Notes: generated by a model not told the origin, from the letters alone. A DNA stretch of 64,000 bases from Streptomyces sioyaensis (GCF_004122735.1 NZ_SDIF01000001.1:62001-126000), one strand, 5' to 3'. Shown: positions 26,657 to 36,303, numbered from the stretch's first letter. Translations and numbers: made by a program.

Positions 26657-26810
26657 GGTTCGGTGGGGGCGCTTCCTCAGCACCCACACCCAATTGAACG
26701 GTAAACAGAGCATGGCCGTTCCGTGGAGGTGACGTGATGGCCATCACGTCGACGGACGAGGCCCCGTTGCCGGTGGCCGGCCCTGCGCGCCAAGGGCAAC
26801 GGAGACGAAG

Positions 26811-26855
26811 GGACCAATCGACCAACCGCCCGATCGACCAACCGCCCGCCCGACC
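26811..26855. repeat. short 8-bp periodic repeat
   Basis: Alternating 8-bp units CGACCAAC and CGCCCGAT/CGCCCGCC, with two exact 14-bp copies at 26819 and 26835. Confidence 0.6.
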
Positions 26856-26873
26856 GCCGTATCGGACCCCGCG

Positions 26874-28655
26874 TCAGACCTTGAGCGGCTTGATGGCGGT
26901 GGGCGCATGGCCGGGCTCGGTCGCGATCTCCTCCCACTCACTCACCTTGTCGATCTCCGCGGCCCCCATGGAGATGTTGGTGATCCGCTCCAGGATGGCC
27001 TCGACGACGACCGGGACACGGTGTTCGGCGGCCAGTTTTTTGGCCTCCTCGAACGCGGCGCCCAGTTGGCTCGGATCGGTGACCCGGATGGCCTTGCAGC
27101 CCAGGCCCTCGGCGACCTTGACGTGGTCCACGCCGTAGACGCCCAGCTCCGGCGAGTTGATGTTCTCGAACTCCAGGTTCACCTGGAAGTTGATGTCGAG
27201 ATTGCGCTGGGCCTGACGGATCAGGCCCAAGTAGGCGTTGTTCACCAGGACGTGGATGTACGGGATCTGGTGCTGGGCACCGACGGCCAGCTCTTCGAGC
27301 ATGAACTGGAAGTCGTAGTCACCGGAGAGCGCGACGACCGGTGCCTCCGGGGCGGCAGTGGCGACCCCCAGCGCGGCCGGGATTGTCCAGCCGAGCGGGC
27401 CGGCCTGGCCGCAGTTGATCCAGTGGCGGGGCCTGTAGACGTGCAGCATCTGCGCGCCGGCGATCTGGGAAAGGCCGATGGTGGTGACATAGCGGGTCTC
27501 CGGACCGAAGGCCTTGTTCATCTCCTCGTAGACGCGCTGCGGCTTCATCGGGATGGCGTCGAAGTGCGTACGGCGCTGCAGTTGGGCCTTGCGCTCCTGC
27601 GTGGACGCGGCCCAGTCGCTGCGGTCGGGCAGTTTGCCGGCGGCCTTGAGCTCCCTGGCCACCTCGACGAACAGCTCCAAGGCGGCCTTGGCGTCCGAGG
27701 CGATGCCGTAGTCCGGGGCGAAGATCTTGCCGATCTGGGTCGGCTCGATGTCGACATGGACGAACCTGCGGCCCCGGGTGTAGACGTCCAGCTTGCCGGT
27801 GTGGCGGTTGGCCCAGCGGTTGCCGATGCCCAGGACGAAGTCGGACTCCAGGAAGGTCGCGTTGCCGTAGCGGTGCGAGGTCTGCAGGCCGACCATGCCC
27901 GCGTTCAGCTCGTGGTCGTCGGCGAGGATGCCCCAGCCCATCAGGGTGGGGACGACCGGGGTGCCGGTCAGCTCGGCGAACTCGACCAGCAGCTCGGAGG
28001 CGTCGGCGTTGATGATGCCGCCGCCCGCGACGATCAGCGGACGCTCGGACTCCAGCAGGAACCGGATCGCCTTCTCGATCTGCGGGCGGGTCGCGGCCGG
28101 CTTGAAGGCCGGCAGCGGCTCGTACGTCTCGGGGTCGAAGTCGATCTCGGTCAGCTGGACATCGATCGGCAGGTCGATCAGGGCCGGGCCGGGGCGTCCG
28201 GAGCGCATCAGGTGGAAGGCCTGCTGGAAGACGCCGGGGACCTGGGCCGCCTCCATCACCGTGGTGGCCGCCTTGGTGACGGGCTTGGCGATCGAGGCGA
28301 TGTCGACGGCCTGGAAGTCCTCCTTCTGGATCACCGCGGTCGGGGCCTGGCCGGTGATGCACAGGATCGGGATCGAGTCGCCGGTCGCGGAGTAGAGACC
28401 GGTGATCATGTCCGTCCCGGCCGGGCCGGAGGTGCCGATGCAGACGCCGATGTTGCCCGGGTGGGTCCGGGTGTAGCCCTCGGCCATGTGCGAGGCGCCC
28501 TCGACGTGCCGCGCGAGCGTGTGGTCGATCCCGCCGGCGCCCTTGAGTGCCGCGTAGAAGGGGTTGATCGCGGCACCCGGCACTCCGAAGGCGTGGCGCA
28601 CGCCCTCCCGCTTGAGGATCTCCACCGCGGCACGGGCGGCTGTCATTCGAGGCAT
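26874..28655 (-). CDS. gcl: glyoxylate carboligase (tartronate-semialdehyde synthase)
   Basis: A 593-residue ThDP-dependent enzyme joining two glyoxylates to tartronate semialdehyde with CO2 release, used in allantoin, glycolate and purine catabolism. It has the AHAS-like three-domain layout and the ThDP motif GDYDFQF...NNAYLG in the C-terminal third. Position 51 is Val ([10 protein letters not shown]) where nearly all other ThDP enzymes have the catalytic Glu; Val51 is diagnostic of Gcl. No hyi or glxR lies adjacent. Confidence 0.96.
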   Translation of the reverse strand: MPRMTAARAAVEILKREGVRHAFGVPGAAINPFYAALKGAGGIDHTLARHVEGASHMAEGYTRTHPGNIGVCIGTSGPAGTDMITGLYSATGDSIPILCITGQAPTAVIQKEDFQAVDIASIAKPVTKAATTVMEAAQVPGVFQQAFHLMRSGRPGPALIDLPIDVQLTEIDFDPETYEPLPAFKPAATRPQIEKAIRFLLESERPLIVAGGGIINADASELLVEFAELTGTPVVPTLMGWGILADDHELNAGMVGLQTSHRYGNATFLESDFVLGIGNRWANRHTGKLDVYTRGRRFVHVDIEPTQIGKIFAPDYGIASDAKAALELFVEVARELKAAGKLPDRSDWAASTQERKAQLQRRTHFDAIPMKPQRVYEEMNKAFGPETRYVTTIGLSQIAGAQMLHVYRPRHWINCGQAGPLGWTIPAALGVATAAPEAPVVALSGDYDFQFMLEELAVGAQHQIPYIHVLVNNAYLGLIRQAQRNLDINFQVNLEFENINSPELGVYGVDHVKVAEGLGCKAIRVTDPSQLGAAFEEAKKLAAEHRVPVVVEAILERITNISMGAAEIDKVSEWEEIATEPGHAPTAIKPLKV

Positions 28656-28711
28656 CGCGTACTCCTGCGTCGGCCTGTCACGGGCACGCTCCAGCGAAGG
28701 GCCGGAGGTTC

Positions 28712-28734
28712 TTAATTCCGCATCATGGAATTAA
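28712..28734 (-). promoter_or_regulatory. candidate operator upstream of gcl
   Basis: A perfect inverted repeat TTAATTCC - 7 nt - GGAATTAA (28712-28719 / 28727-28734), 57 bp before the gcl start in AT-rich sequence unlike its surroundings. TTCC...GGAA palindromes are typical of IclR-family regulators, and AllR-type regulators control gcl in Streptomyces; assignment is inference. Confidence 0.55.
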
Positions 28735-28844
28735 TGTTTTGCTTTATGGAAGGAACGTAGAGCGAGGCGTTCCGCCCGTCAAGAGGTGCCTGGTGAGCGA
28801 CGCACGCGGGGTACGCACACAGACCGGGCCCCTGGGAACGCAAA

Positions 28845-28876
28845 AGCCGCGTACGGGCGGATTCCCGAACGCGGCT
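28845..28876 (-). terminator. second hairpin downstream of acyl-CoA dehydrogenase
   Basis: 8-bp arms (28845-28852 and 28869-28876) followed on the minus strand by TTTTGCG. Confidence 0.5.
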
Positions 28877-28974
28877 GGGTGGTTGACGAGGGCGCGGCCA
28901 CTCTGGGGCCCCGTGGCAGCAAGACGGCGCCGCTTGCGACGCGGCGGAGGACGGCACCACGGCGGCAAACCGGA

Positions 28975-29025
28975 GCGCCGTCGGCACCCTCGGCATCGCC
29001 TCGATGCCAAGAGCGCCGACGGCGC
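28975..29025 (-). terminator. nested-hairpin terminator of acyl-CoA dehydrogenase
   Basis: An outer 11-bp stem (28975-28985 with 29015-29025) encloses a perfect inner hairpin (28992-28998 with 29002-29008, 3-nt loop). It begins 26 nt past the stop codon. Confidence 0.7.
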
Positions 29026-29051
29026 CGGAGAGTTGACGGAGTTGACGACCG

Positions 29052-30278
29052 TCAGCGAATCGGCATCCCGGACAGCGTCCGGGCGATCACCAGCCGCTGA
29101 ATCTCGCTCGTGCCCTCAAAAATCGTGTAGATGGCGGCGTCACGGTGCATCCGCTCCACCGGGTATTCGCGGGTGAAGCCGTTGCCGCCGAGGATCTGTA
29201 CGGCCTGTGCGGTGACCTTCTTCGCGACCTCGCTGGCGAAGAGCTTGGACATGGAGCCCTCCGCGGAGGTGAAGGGCTTGCCGGTCACGGCCATCCAGGA
29301 GGCGCGCCAGACCAGCAGCCGGGCCGCGTCGATCTGGGTGCGCATATCGGCGAGCTGGAAGGCCACGCCCTGGTTGTCGATGATCGGGCGGCCGAACTGG
29401 GAGCGGGTCGTGGCGTACTCCAGGGCCTCCTCGTAGGCCGCGCGGGCAGTACCGACCGCCATCGCGCCGACGGCCGGGCGGGACGCCTCGAAGGTGGCCA
29501 TCGCGGCGTTCTTGACCCTCTCGGCGCCGGCCTTCGCGCGCTCGCGGGCGCGGGCGAGGCGCTCGTCGAGCTTCTCCTTGCCGCCGAGGAGGCAGTGGCC
29601 GGGGACACGGACATTCTCCAGGACGACCTCCGCGGTGTGCGAGGCGCGGATGCCGTGCTTCTTGAACTTCTGGCCCTGGGAGAGGCCGGGGGTGTTCGGG
29701 GGGACGAGGAAGGAGGCGTGCCCCTTGGAGCCCAGCTCGGGGTCGACGACCGCGACGACGACATGGATATTGGCGATGCCACCGTTGGTGGCCCAGGTCT
29801 TGGTGCCGTTGAGCACCCACTCGTCCTTGGCCTCGTCGTAGACCGCGCGGGTACGCATCGCGGCGACGTCCGAGCCGGCGTCCGGTTCCGACGAGCAGAA
29901 GGCGGCGACCTTGACGTCGTTCACGTCGCCGTACATCTGCGGGACCCAGGTGCCGATCTGCTCCTCGGTGCCGTTCGCGAGCACACCGACGGCCGCGAGT
30001 CCGGTGCCCACGATCGACAGACCGATGCCGGCGTCACCCCAGAACAGCTCCTCCATGGTCATGGGGATGCCGAGGCCCGTGGGGTCGAAGAACTGCTGGG
30101 CGTAGAAGTCCAGCGAGTACAGCCCGATCTTGGCGGCTTCCTGGATGACGGGCCAGGGCGTCTCCTCGCGCTCGTCCCACTCGGCGGCAGCGGGGCGCAT
30201 GACGTCCGCAGCGAAGCCGTGAATCCAGTCACGGACTTCCTTCTGCTCGTCGTTGAGCTCCATGGTGAACTCGGCCAT
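29052..30278 (-). CDS. acyl-CoA dehydrogenase
   Basis: A 408-residue FAD acyl-CoA dehydrogenase. Signatures include CSSEPDAGSDVAAM, WVLNGTKTWATNGG and the C-terminal QILGGNGFTREYPVERMHRDA...IYTIFEGTSEIQ, where the Glu is the catalytic base position of short/medium-chain enzymes. GGAGG precedes the ATG. The exact acyl substrate cannot be told. A divergent TetR gene and palindromic sites lie immediately upstream. Confidence 0.93.
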   Translation of the reverse strand: MAEFTMELNDEQKEVRDWIHGFAADVMRPAAAEWDEREETPWPVIQEAAKIGLYSLDFYAQQFFDPTGLGIPMTMEELFWGDAGIGLSIVGTGLAAVGVLANGTEEQIGTWVPQMYGDVNDVKVAAFCSSEPDAGSDVAAMRTRAVYDEAKDEWVLNGTKTWATNGGIANIHVVVAVVDPELGSKGHASFLVPPNTPGLSQGQKFKKHGIRASHTAEVVLENVRVPGHCLLGGKEKLDERLARARERAKAGAERVKNAAMATFEASRPAVGAMAVGTARAAYEEALEYATTRSQFGRPIIDNQGVAFQLADMRTQIDAARLLVWRASWMAVTGKPFTSAEGSMSKLFASEVAKKVTAQAVQILGGNGFTREYPVERMHRDAAIYTIFEGTSEIQRLVIARTLSGMPIR

Positions 30279-30307
30279 GTCCCCTCCAGTGCTGCAGGCC
30301 GTACGAT

Positions 30308-30346
30308 GTTACTAGCGGTAACCCGAAGTGTGTTACTCGCCAGTAA
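30308..30346. promoter_or_regulatory. two palindromic TetR-type operators
   Basis: GTTACTAGCGGTAAC (30308-30322) and TTACTCGCCAGTAA (30333-30346) share TTACT...GTAA arms and sit 30-68 bp before the acyl-CoA dehydrogenase start and about 100-130 bp before the TetR start. Confidence 0.7.
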
Positions 30347-30439
30347 GGGATGTCAACTCCCCTGAGGACGAATTCGCCGCGGAGAACGGGTGTTACGTTG
30401 CGCCAGCGCCACGGATTCACAAGGGTGGGGAGCACGACC

Positions 30440-31087
30440 ATGGAACGCACCAAGCGCAGCGGCCGCCAGCAGTCGGCGACCGAGCGCAGGCGGCGGGAGC
30501 TGCTGGAGGCCGCCGAGCGCATTGTGCTGCGCGACGGCCCGGACGCCTCGATGAACGCCATCGCCGCCGAGGCCGGCATCACCAAGCCGATCCTCTACCG
30601 GCACTTCGGGGACAAGGGCGGGCTGTACCGCGCGCTCGCCCTGCGGCACACGGATGCCCTGCTGGCCAATCTGGCCACCGCGCTGGACGCACCCGTCCTG
30701 CGCCGGGACCGGGTCGAGGCCACCCTCGACGCCTACCTGCTCGCGATCGAGAGCCAGCCGCAGGTGTACCGCTTTCTGATGCACCCGTCCGACGAGGACA
30801 CCGGGCCCGAGACCGGCTTCGACGTGGGACGGCACTCCGCGCCGCTGCTGCGCCGGCTCGGCGAGGAGCTGGCCAAGGTGATCACCGACCGGCTGGACCT
30901 GGGGCCCGGCGGCGAGCTGACGGCACGCGTCTGGGGGCACGGCATCGTCGGCATGATGCACGGCGCCGGCGACTGGTGGCTGCGCGAACGCCCTTGCTCA
31001 CGCGAGCAGTTGGTCAAGCAGCTGGCCGATCTGCTCTGGGGGCAGCTGGCCACGGTCGAGGACCGCGAGGACGGTCCCGGCTTCTGA
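30440..31087 (+). CDS. TetR-family regulator of acyl-CoA dehydrogenase
   Basis: A 215-residue TetR protein from the ATG at 30440, preceded by a GGTGGGGAG stretch; an earlier in-frame ATG at 30350 would run through the operator region. The helix-turn-helix spans residues 18-62 (ASMNAIAAEAGITKPILYRHFGDKG). The C-terminal domain is an all-helical ligand-binding fold. Divergent placement and twin palindromes suggest that it represses itself and the dehydrogenase, probably in response to an acyl-CoA. Confidence 0.9.
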   Translation: MERTKRSGRQQSATERRRRELLEAAERIVLRDGPDASMNAIAAEAGITKPILYRHFGDKGGLYRALALRHTDALLANLATALDAPVLRRDRVEATLDAYLLAIESQPQVYRFLMHPSDEDTGPETGFDVGRHSAPLLRRLGEELAKVITDRLDLGPGGELTARVWGHGIVGMMHGAGDWWLRERPCSREQLVKQLADLLWGQLATVEDREDGPGF

Positions 31088-31121
31088 GCACCGGCCCGTC
31101 CGGGGGCGGACCGCCGGTCGC

Positions 31122-31682
31122 TCAGCGGCCGGGCGCCCCCGCCGCCGCGGCCCACGGAGCCCTGGCCGCCGCCCGCAGCGCCCGGCGGCGGCGCAGCCCG
31201 GTGAGGCGGTCGACGTAGAGGCCACCGTCGAGGTGGTCGCACTCGTGCTGCAGACAGCGGGCGAAGAAGCCGGTGCCGGTCACCGTCCTGGGCTCGCCGG
31301 TGACGCTGACCCCGGTCACGACCGCGTGGTCGTGGCGCGGGGTGCCGGCCTCGATGCCGGGGAGCGACAGACAGCCCTCGGGACCGCGGAGGACCGGGCC
31401 GTCGGCCTCGACGAGCCGGGGGTTGACGAGATGGCCGAGATGACGGCGGTCCTCGTCGTCGGGACAGTCGTATACGAACACCCGCAGCGGAACGCCGATC
31501 TGGTTGGCGGCCAGGCCCACGCCCTGCGCGGCGTACATCGTCGCGAACATGTCCTCGACCAGCCGTTCCAGCGCACCGTCGAATGCGGTGACCTCCTGGC
31601 AGGGCTCGGTCAGGGCCGGGTCGCCGAGCAGGCGCAGGGGGTGGACACGTCCGGAACTGCCCTGGATGGTGCGGGAACGCAT
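31122..31682 (-). CDS. def: peptide deformylase
   Basis: A 186-residue deformylase that removes the N-formyl group from nascent proteins. All three metal motifs are present: GVGLAANQIG, EGCLSLPG (metal Cys) and QHECDHLDG (two His and the catalytic Glu). I start at the ATG at 31682, which matches family length. The C-terminus is an Arg/Ala-rich tail. Confidence 0.93.
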   Translation of the reverse strand: MRSRTIQGSSGRVHPLRLLGDPALTEPCQEVTAFDGALERLVEDMFATMYAAQGVGLAANQIGVPLRVFVYDCPDDEDRRHLGHLVNPRLVEADGPVLRGPEGCLSLPGIEAGTPRHDHAVVTGVSVTGEPRTVTGTGFFARCLQHECDHLDGGLYVDRLTGLRRRRALRAAARAPWAAAAGAPGR

Positions 31683-31868
31683 GGGGGCAAGGGTACGGCC
31701 CGGCCCGCTCCCGGTTGTCGCCGCATGGGTGGCGGGTTTCGGGCCCGCCGCCGTATCTCGATAGGCTGATCCCCGACCGAAGCCCCGGCCGGTCATCGGC
31801 TGCGGAGGAGGCGTTCCACCGGCAGCCGTACGGCAGGCGGGCGCCGGATGCAAGGAGGATCAAGGACG

Positions 31869-33107
31869 ATGGCAGGCAACACGGAGCCGCTGTCGCCGCG
31901 GGCCAAGCTGGCCGTGACGGCAGGCAAGGCCGCGGCGGCGGTGTCGCGCGCGGCGGGCCGCGGCAGCGGATCGGTGATCGGTGGCCGGGTGGCGCTCAAG
32001 CTCGACCCCGACCTGCTGGCGCGGCTGGCCCGGCACTTGGACGTCATCCTGGTGTCGGCGACGAACGGCAAGACGACCACGACGCGGCTGATCGCGGAGG
32101 CGCTGCGGGCCAGCGGTCCGGTGGTCTCCAACGCGCTCGGCGCCAATATGCCGGCCGGTATCACCTCGGCACTGGCCGGCGGCTCGGACGCCAAGTACGG
32201 CGTCATCGAGGTGGACGAGAAGTACCTCGCCGGTGTGGCACGCGATACGACGCCGAAGGCCATAGCGCTGCTGAACCTCTCGCGCGACCAGCTCGACCGC
32301 GCCGCGGAGACCCGGATGCTGGCCGAGCACTGGCGCGAGGGCCTGGCCGGCTCCAAGGCGCTGATCATCGCCAACGCGGACGACCCGCTGATCGTGTGGG
32401 CGGCCTCGTCGTCCGCGAACGTGGTGTGGGTCGCGGCCGGGCAGGAATGGAAGGACGACGCCTGGTCCTGCCCCTCGTGCGGTGGCGTGATGCAGCGGCC
32501 GGGCGAGGACTGGTTCTGCGCCGAGTGCGGCTTCCGCCGTCCCACGCCCAGCTGGGCGCTCTCCGGCGATCATGTCCTCGATCCGCACGGCAGCGCCTGG
32601 CCGATCAAGCTCCAGCTGCCGGGGCGCGCCAACCGCGCGAACGCCACCACCTCCGCCGCGGTCGCCGCCGCCTTCGGGGTGCCGCCGCAGGTGGCCCTGG
32701 AGCGGATGTTCTCGGTGCAGGCCGTGGCCGGCCGCTACGACGTGGTCACCTTCATGGAGCGGGAGCTGCGGCTGCTGCTGGCGAAGAACCCGGCCGGCTG
32801 GCTGGAGACGTTCTCGCTGATCGACCCGCCGCCGACCCCGGTGATCATGTCGGTGAACGCGCGCGGCGCGGACGGCACGGACACCTCCTGGCTGTGGGAC
32901 GTCGACTACACCCGGCTGGCCGGGCACCCGATCTTCGTGCTGGGCGACCGCAAGCTGGACCTCGCGGTGCGCCTGGAGGTCGCGGGACTCGACTTCCAGG
33001 TGTGCGAGAGCCTCGACGAGGCGGTGCGGACGGCGCCGCCCGGACGGATCGAGGTCATCGCCAACTACACGGCCTTCCAGGACCTGCGCCGCCGCGTGGG
33101 CAACTGA
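31869..33107 (+). CDS. murT: lipid II isoglutaminyl synthase, MurT subunit
   Basis: A 412-residue Mur-ligase-like subunit that with GatD amidates the alpha-carboxyl of D-Glu in lipid II. The ATP-binding P-loop is SATNGKTTTTR near residue 60. A Mur ligase central domain with an inserted zinc ribbon (CPSC...CAEC, about residues 205-225) and a C-terminal DUF1727-type domain follow. AAGGAGG lies 10-11 nt before the ATG. Coupled with gatD, 32 bp downstream. Confidence 0.95.
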   Translation: MAGNTEPLSPRAKLAVTAGKAAAAVSRAAGRGSGSVIGGRVALKLDPDLLARLARHLDVILVSATNGKTTTTRLIAEALRASGPVVSNALGANMPAGITSALAGGSDAKYGVIEVDEKYLAGVARDTTPKAIALLNLSRDQLDRAAETRMLAEHWREGLAGSKALIIANADDPLIVWAASSSANVVWVAAGQEWKDDAWSCPSCGGVMQRPGEDWFCAECGFRRPTPSWALSGDHVLDPHGSAWPIKLQLPGRANRANATTSAAVAAAFGVPPQVALERMFSVQAVAGRYDVVTFMERELRLLLAKNPAGWLETFSLIDPPPTPVIMSVNARGADGTDTSWLWDVDYTRLAGHPIFVLGDRKLDLAVRLEVAGLDFQVCESLDEAVRTAPPGRIEVIANYTAFQDLRRRVGN

Positions 33108-33139
33108 GTACGGTCCACCGACGTAAAGGACGAGCGAGC

Positions 33140-33868
33140 ATGAGTGACAACAGCCTGCGCCTGGTGTGGATCTACCCGGACCTGCTGAGCACGTACGGCG
33201 ACCAGGGCAACGCCCTGGTGGTGGAGCGGCGGGCGCGCCAGCGCGGTCTGGACGTACAGCGCCTGGACGTGCGCTCCGACCAGCAGATCCCCACCTCCGG
33301 CGACATCTATCTGATCGGCGGCGGTGAGGACCGGCCGCAGCGGCTGGCCTCGGAGCGGCTGATCCGTGACGGCGGACTGAACCGCGCGGTCTCCAACGGC
33401 GCGATCGTCTTCTCGGTCTGCGCCGGCTACCAGATCCTGGGCCACGAGTTCATCAATGACCTCGGGGAGCGGCAGCAGGGCGTGGGTCTGCTGGACGTGG
33501 TGAGCACCCGCGGCGAGGCGGAGCGCTGCGTCGGCGACGTACTCGCGGACATCGACCCGCAGTTGGGGCTGCCGCCGCTGACCGGCTTCGAGAACCACCA
33601 GGGCGTCACGCATCTGGGCAAGACGGCCCGGCCGTTCGCCAAGGTGCGGTTCGGCAAGGGCAACGGCGTCGGCGACGGCTACGAGGGCGCGTACAACGAC
33701 ACCGTCTTCGGCACGTACATGCACGGTCCGGTGATGGCCCGGAATCCGCACATCGCCGACCTGCTGATCAAGCTGGCGCTGGACGTCAATGCGCTGCCTC
33801 CGGTGGAGGACCGCTGGTACGAGGCGCTGCGCCAGGAGCGGATCGCGGCGGCGACCCAGCCCGCTTGA
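33140..33868 (+). CDS. gatD: lipid II isoglutaminyl synthase, glutamine amidotransferase GatD
   Basis: A 242-residue class I-like glutaminase supplying ammonia to MurT. The nucleophile is Cys94 (FSVCAGYQILG) and the paired His is His195 (YMHGP). The catalytic arrangement follows GatD/CobB-type enzymes. It forms a two-gene operon with murT and ends in a strong terminator. Confidence 0.95.
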   Translation: MSDNSLRLVWIYPDLLSTYGDQGNALVVERRARQRGLDVQRLDVRSDQQIPTSGDIYLIGGGEDRPQRLASERLIRDGGLNRAVSNGAIVFSVCAGYQILGHEFINDLGERQQGVGLLDVVSTRGEAERCVGDVLADIDPQLGLPPLTGFENHQGVTHLGKTARPFAKVRFGKGNGVGDGYEGAYNDTVFGTYMHGPVMARNPHIADLLIKLALDVNALPPVEDRWYEALRQERIAAATQPA

Positions 33869-33933
33869 TGCCGCTTGGCGGCACGTTCAGGCGAGACCTC
33901 CGCCTGTGACATTTGCCGGAATCACCCCCTTTT

Positions 33934-33966
33934 CGAACGCCCGCAGTCCCGCACTGCGGGCGTTCG
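33934..33966 (+). terminator. murT-gatD terminator
   Basis: Perfect 14-bp arms (33934-33947 and 33953-33966), 5-nt loop, 65 nt past the gatD stop. Confidence 0.85.
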
Positions 33967-34058
33967 TGTGCCCGGCGGCCCCGCGCTTGTAGGGTGAGCG
34001 GGATCCAACCGGACGACGGGGTCCGGGCCTCCGGTTGAGTTGCAAGGGTTTTCGAGCA

Positions 34059-35084
34059 ATGCGTATTGGTGTCCTCACCTCCGGCGGCGACTGCCCCGGC
34101 CTGAACGCCGTCATCCGGTCCGTCGTCCACCGCGCCACCGCTGATCACGGCGATGAGGTGATCGGCTTCCGCGATGGCTGGAAGGGCTTGCTGGAGTGCG
34201 ATTACCGCAAGCTGGACCTCGATGCCGTCGGCGGCATCCTGGCGCGCGGCGGCACCATCCTCGGGTCCTCCCGGGTCCAGCCCGCCCATCTGCGCGACGG
34301 CGTGGAGCGTGCCCGCGGCCACGTCGCCGAACTGGGCCTGGACGCGATCATCCCGATCGGCGGCGAGGGCACGCTGAAGGCGGCGCGGCTGCTGTCGGAC
34401 GCCGGGCTGCCGATCGTCGGCGTACCGAAGACGATCGACAACGACATCGCGGTCACGGACGTGACGTTCGGCTTCGACACCGCGGTGGGTGTCGCCACCG
34501 AGGCGCTGGACCGGCTCAAGACCACCGCGGAGTCCCATCAGCGGGTGATGATCGTCGAGGTGATGGGACGGCACACCGGCTGGATCGCGCTGCACTCGGG
34601 GATGGCGGCCGGTGCGCACGCCATCGTGGTGCCGGAGCGGCCCTTCGATATCGACGAGCTCACCGCGCGGGTGGCCGAGCGGTTCGAGGCCGGCAAGAAG
34701 TTCGCGATCGTGGTGGTCGCCGAGGGCGCCAAGCCGCGCGAGGGCACGATGTCCTTCGACGTCGGCGGCAAGGACATGTACGGCCACGAGCGCTTCGCCG
34801 GCGTCGCCCGGCAGCTCTCCGTGGAGCTGGAGGACCGCCTCGGCAAGGAGGCCCGCCCGGTCATCCTCGGCCATGTGCAGCGCGGCGGTACGCCCACCGC
34901 GTACGACCGGGTGCTCGCCACCCGCTTCGGCTGGCATGCCGTCGAGGCCGCGCACCGCGGCGACTTCGGGATGATGACGGCGCTGCGCGGCACGGACATC
35001 ACGCTGGTGCCGCTGGCCGAGGCCGTCGAGACGCTCAAGACGGTGCCCGTGGAGCGCTATGACGAGGCCGAGTGCGTGCTGTGA
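34059..35084 (+). CDS. pfkA: 6-phosphofructokinase
   Basis: A 341-residue PFK phosphorylating fructose 6-phosphate in glycolysis. It has GGDCPGLNAVI at the N-terminus, GGEGTLKAARLL (Gly at the position that favours ATP rather than pyrophosphate), PKTIDNDI with the catalytic TIDND loop, MGRHTGW and HVQRGGTPTAYDR. The Lys in PKTIDND is also seen in PPi enzymes and in mixed actinobacterial enzymes, so donor choice is best described as probably ATP. The ATG at 34059 gives the standard MRIGVLTSGG start. Confidence 0.94.
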   Translation: MRIGVLTSGGDCPGLNAVIRSVVHRATADHGDEVIGFRDGWKGLLECDYRKLDLDAVGGILARGGTILGSSRVQPAHLRDGVERARGHVAELGLDAIIPIGGEGTLKAARLLSDAGLPIVGVPKTIDNDIAVTDVTFGFDTAVGVATEALDRLKTTAESHQRVMIVEVMGRHTGWIALHSGMAAGAHAIVVPERPFDIDELTARVAERFEAGKKFAIVVVAEGAKPREGTMSFDVGGKDMYGHERFAGVARQLSVELEDRLGKEARPVILGHVQRGGTPTAYDRVLATRFGWHAVEAAHRGDFGMMTALRGTDITLVPLAEAVETLKTVPVERYDEAECVL

Positions 35085-35088
35085 GCAC

Positions 35089-35170
35089 CGCACCGGACCG
35101 GACCTAGTCACCGGACCGGGCACGGACCGGACCTGGTCACCGCACCGGGCCGGACCTGGTCCCGGTCCGC
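35089..35170. repeat. imperfect tandem repeat after pfkA
   Basis: About 2.5 copies of a roughly 30-bp unit built from ACCGGACCGGACCTGGTC, between the pfkA stop and its terminator. Confidence 0.6.
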
Positions 35171-35185
35171 ACCAACCCGTCGTAC

Positions 35186-35223
35186 GAACCGCCCCCGGCC
35201 GCTGTTCCGGCCGGGGGCGGTTC
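35186..35223 (+). terminator. pfkA terminator
   Basis: Perfect 15-bp arms (35186-35200 and 35209-35223), 8-nt loop, followed by TAGTCTTG. One of the strongest hairpins in the window. Confidence 0.88.
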
Positions 35224-35267
35224 TAGTCTTGTGGGCCGGAGTATCGGTACGAATCAGGAGCGAGCGG

Positions 35268-36227
35268 ATGGATCACAGCGGGCACGGCATGGACGGCATG
35301 AACATGGATCTGCCGCCGTTCACGCTGGGGCGGGGCCTGGAGTTCGGTGGTGATCCGTTCTTTCTCGTCGGCTGCCTGCTGGGACTGGCCCTCTACGGCT
35401 GGGCGGTGCTCCGGCTGCGGCGGCGGGGGGATGCCTGGCCGGTGGGCCGGATCGTCGCCTGGACGCTGGGCGTCGTGACCGTGGCGCTGGTGATGTGCAC
35501 CAAGCTGAACGACTACGGCATGGCGATGTTCAGCGTGCACATGGTCCAGCACATGGTCGTCAGCATGCTCTCGCCGATCCTGCTGCTGCTCGGGGCGCCG
35601 GTGACGCTGGCGCTGCGGGCGCTGCCGGCCGCCGGGCGCGGCCGCAAGGGCCCGCGCGAGCTGCTGGTGGCGCTGCTGCACAGCCGCTACATGCGGATCA
35701 TCACGCACCCCGCGTTCACCATCCCGCTCTTCATCGCGAGCCTCTACGCGCTCTACTTCTCCCCGCTGTTCGACTTCCTGATGGAGTCGCGGGCCGGGCA
35801 CATCGGGATGATGGTGCACTTCCTCGCGGTCGGCCTGGTGTTCTTCTGGCCGATCATGGGGGTCGACCCGGGCCCGCACCGGCCGGGCTACGTCATGCGG
35901 ATGCTGGAGCTGTTCGCGGGCATGCCGTTCCACGCGTTCTTCGGCATCGCGCTGATGATGGCCTCGGAGCCGATGGTCGACACCTTCGTGCACCCGCCGG
36001 CCTCGCTCGGGATCGAGGCACTGGCGGACCAGACGGCCGCCGGCGGCATCGCCTGGGCCTTCAGCGAGATCCCGTCCGTCGTGGTGCTGATCGCCCTGGT
36101 CTACCAGTGGTACAAGTCCGAGGCGCGGCAGTCGCAGCGCGCGGACCGGGCCGCCGACCGCAACGGCGACAAGGATCTGGCCGACTACAACGCCTATCTC
36201 GCCTCGCTCCACGCACGGGGGCGATAA
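35268..36227 (+). CDS. CtaG/Caa3-type cytochrome c oxidase assembly protein
   Basis: A 319-residue membrane protein with about seven hydrophobic helices. The N-terminus is His/Met-rich (MDHSGHGMDGMNM), a likely copper ligand patch. Conserved CtaG residues are seen in HMVQHMVVSMLSPILLLLG and HPAFTIPLF. The family helps insert copper into cytochrome c oxidase. The ATG at 35268 follows CAGGAG. Confidence 0.92.
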   Translation: MDHSGHGMDGMNMDLPPFTLGRGLEFGGDPFFLVGCLLGLALYGWAVLRLRRRGDAWPVGRIVAWTLGVVTVALVMCTKLNDYGMAMFSVHMVQHMVVSMLSPILLLLGAPVTLALRALPAAGRGRKGPRELLVALLHSRYMRIITHPAFTIPLFIASLYALYFSPLFDFLMESRAGHIGMMVHFLAVGLVFFWPIMGVDPGPHRPGYVMRMLELFAGMPFHAFFGIALMMASEPMVDTFVHPPASLGIEALADQTAAGGIAWAFSEIPSVVVLIALVYQWYKSEARQSQRADRAADRNGDKDLADYNAYLASLHARGR

Positions 36228-36303
36228 CGGCGGGTCGGCGCGTAGCGCCGTCTTCTGGGGGTGGAGGTCGGGCGACGGGCGGGCGGGTCGCCACTCTGGC
36301 GGT

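Larger units (their letters stand above)
26430..26873. other. intergenic region downstream of gcl
   Basis: About 440 bp holding the gcl terminator (separate entry), the promoter of the 75-aa gene, and an 8-bp-periodic GACCAACC/CGCCCGAT repeat at about 26811-26855. No gene seen. Confidence 0.5.
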
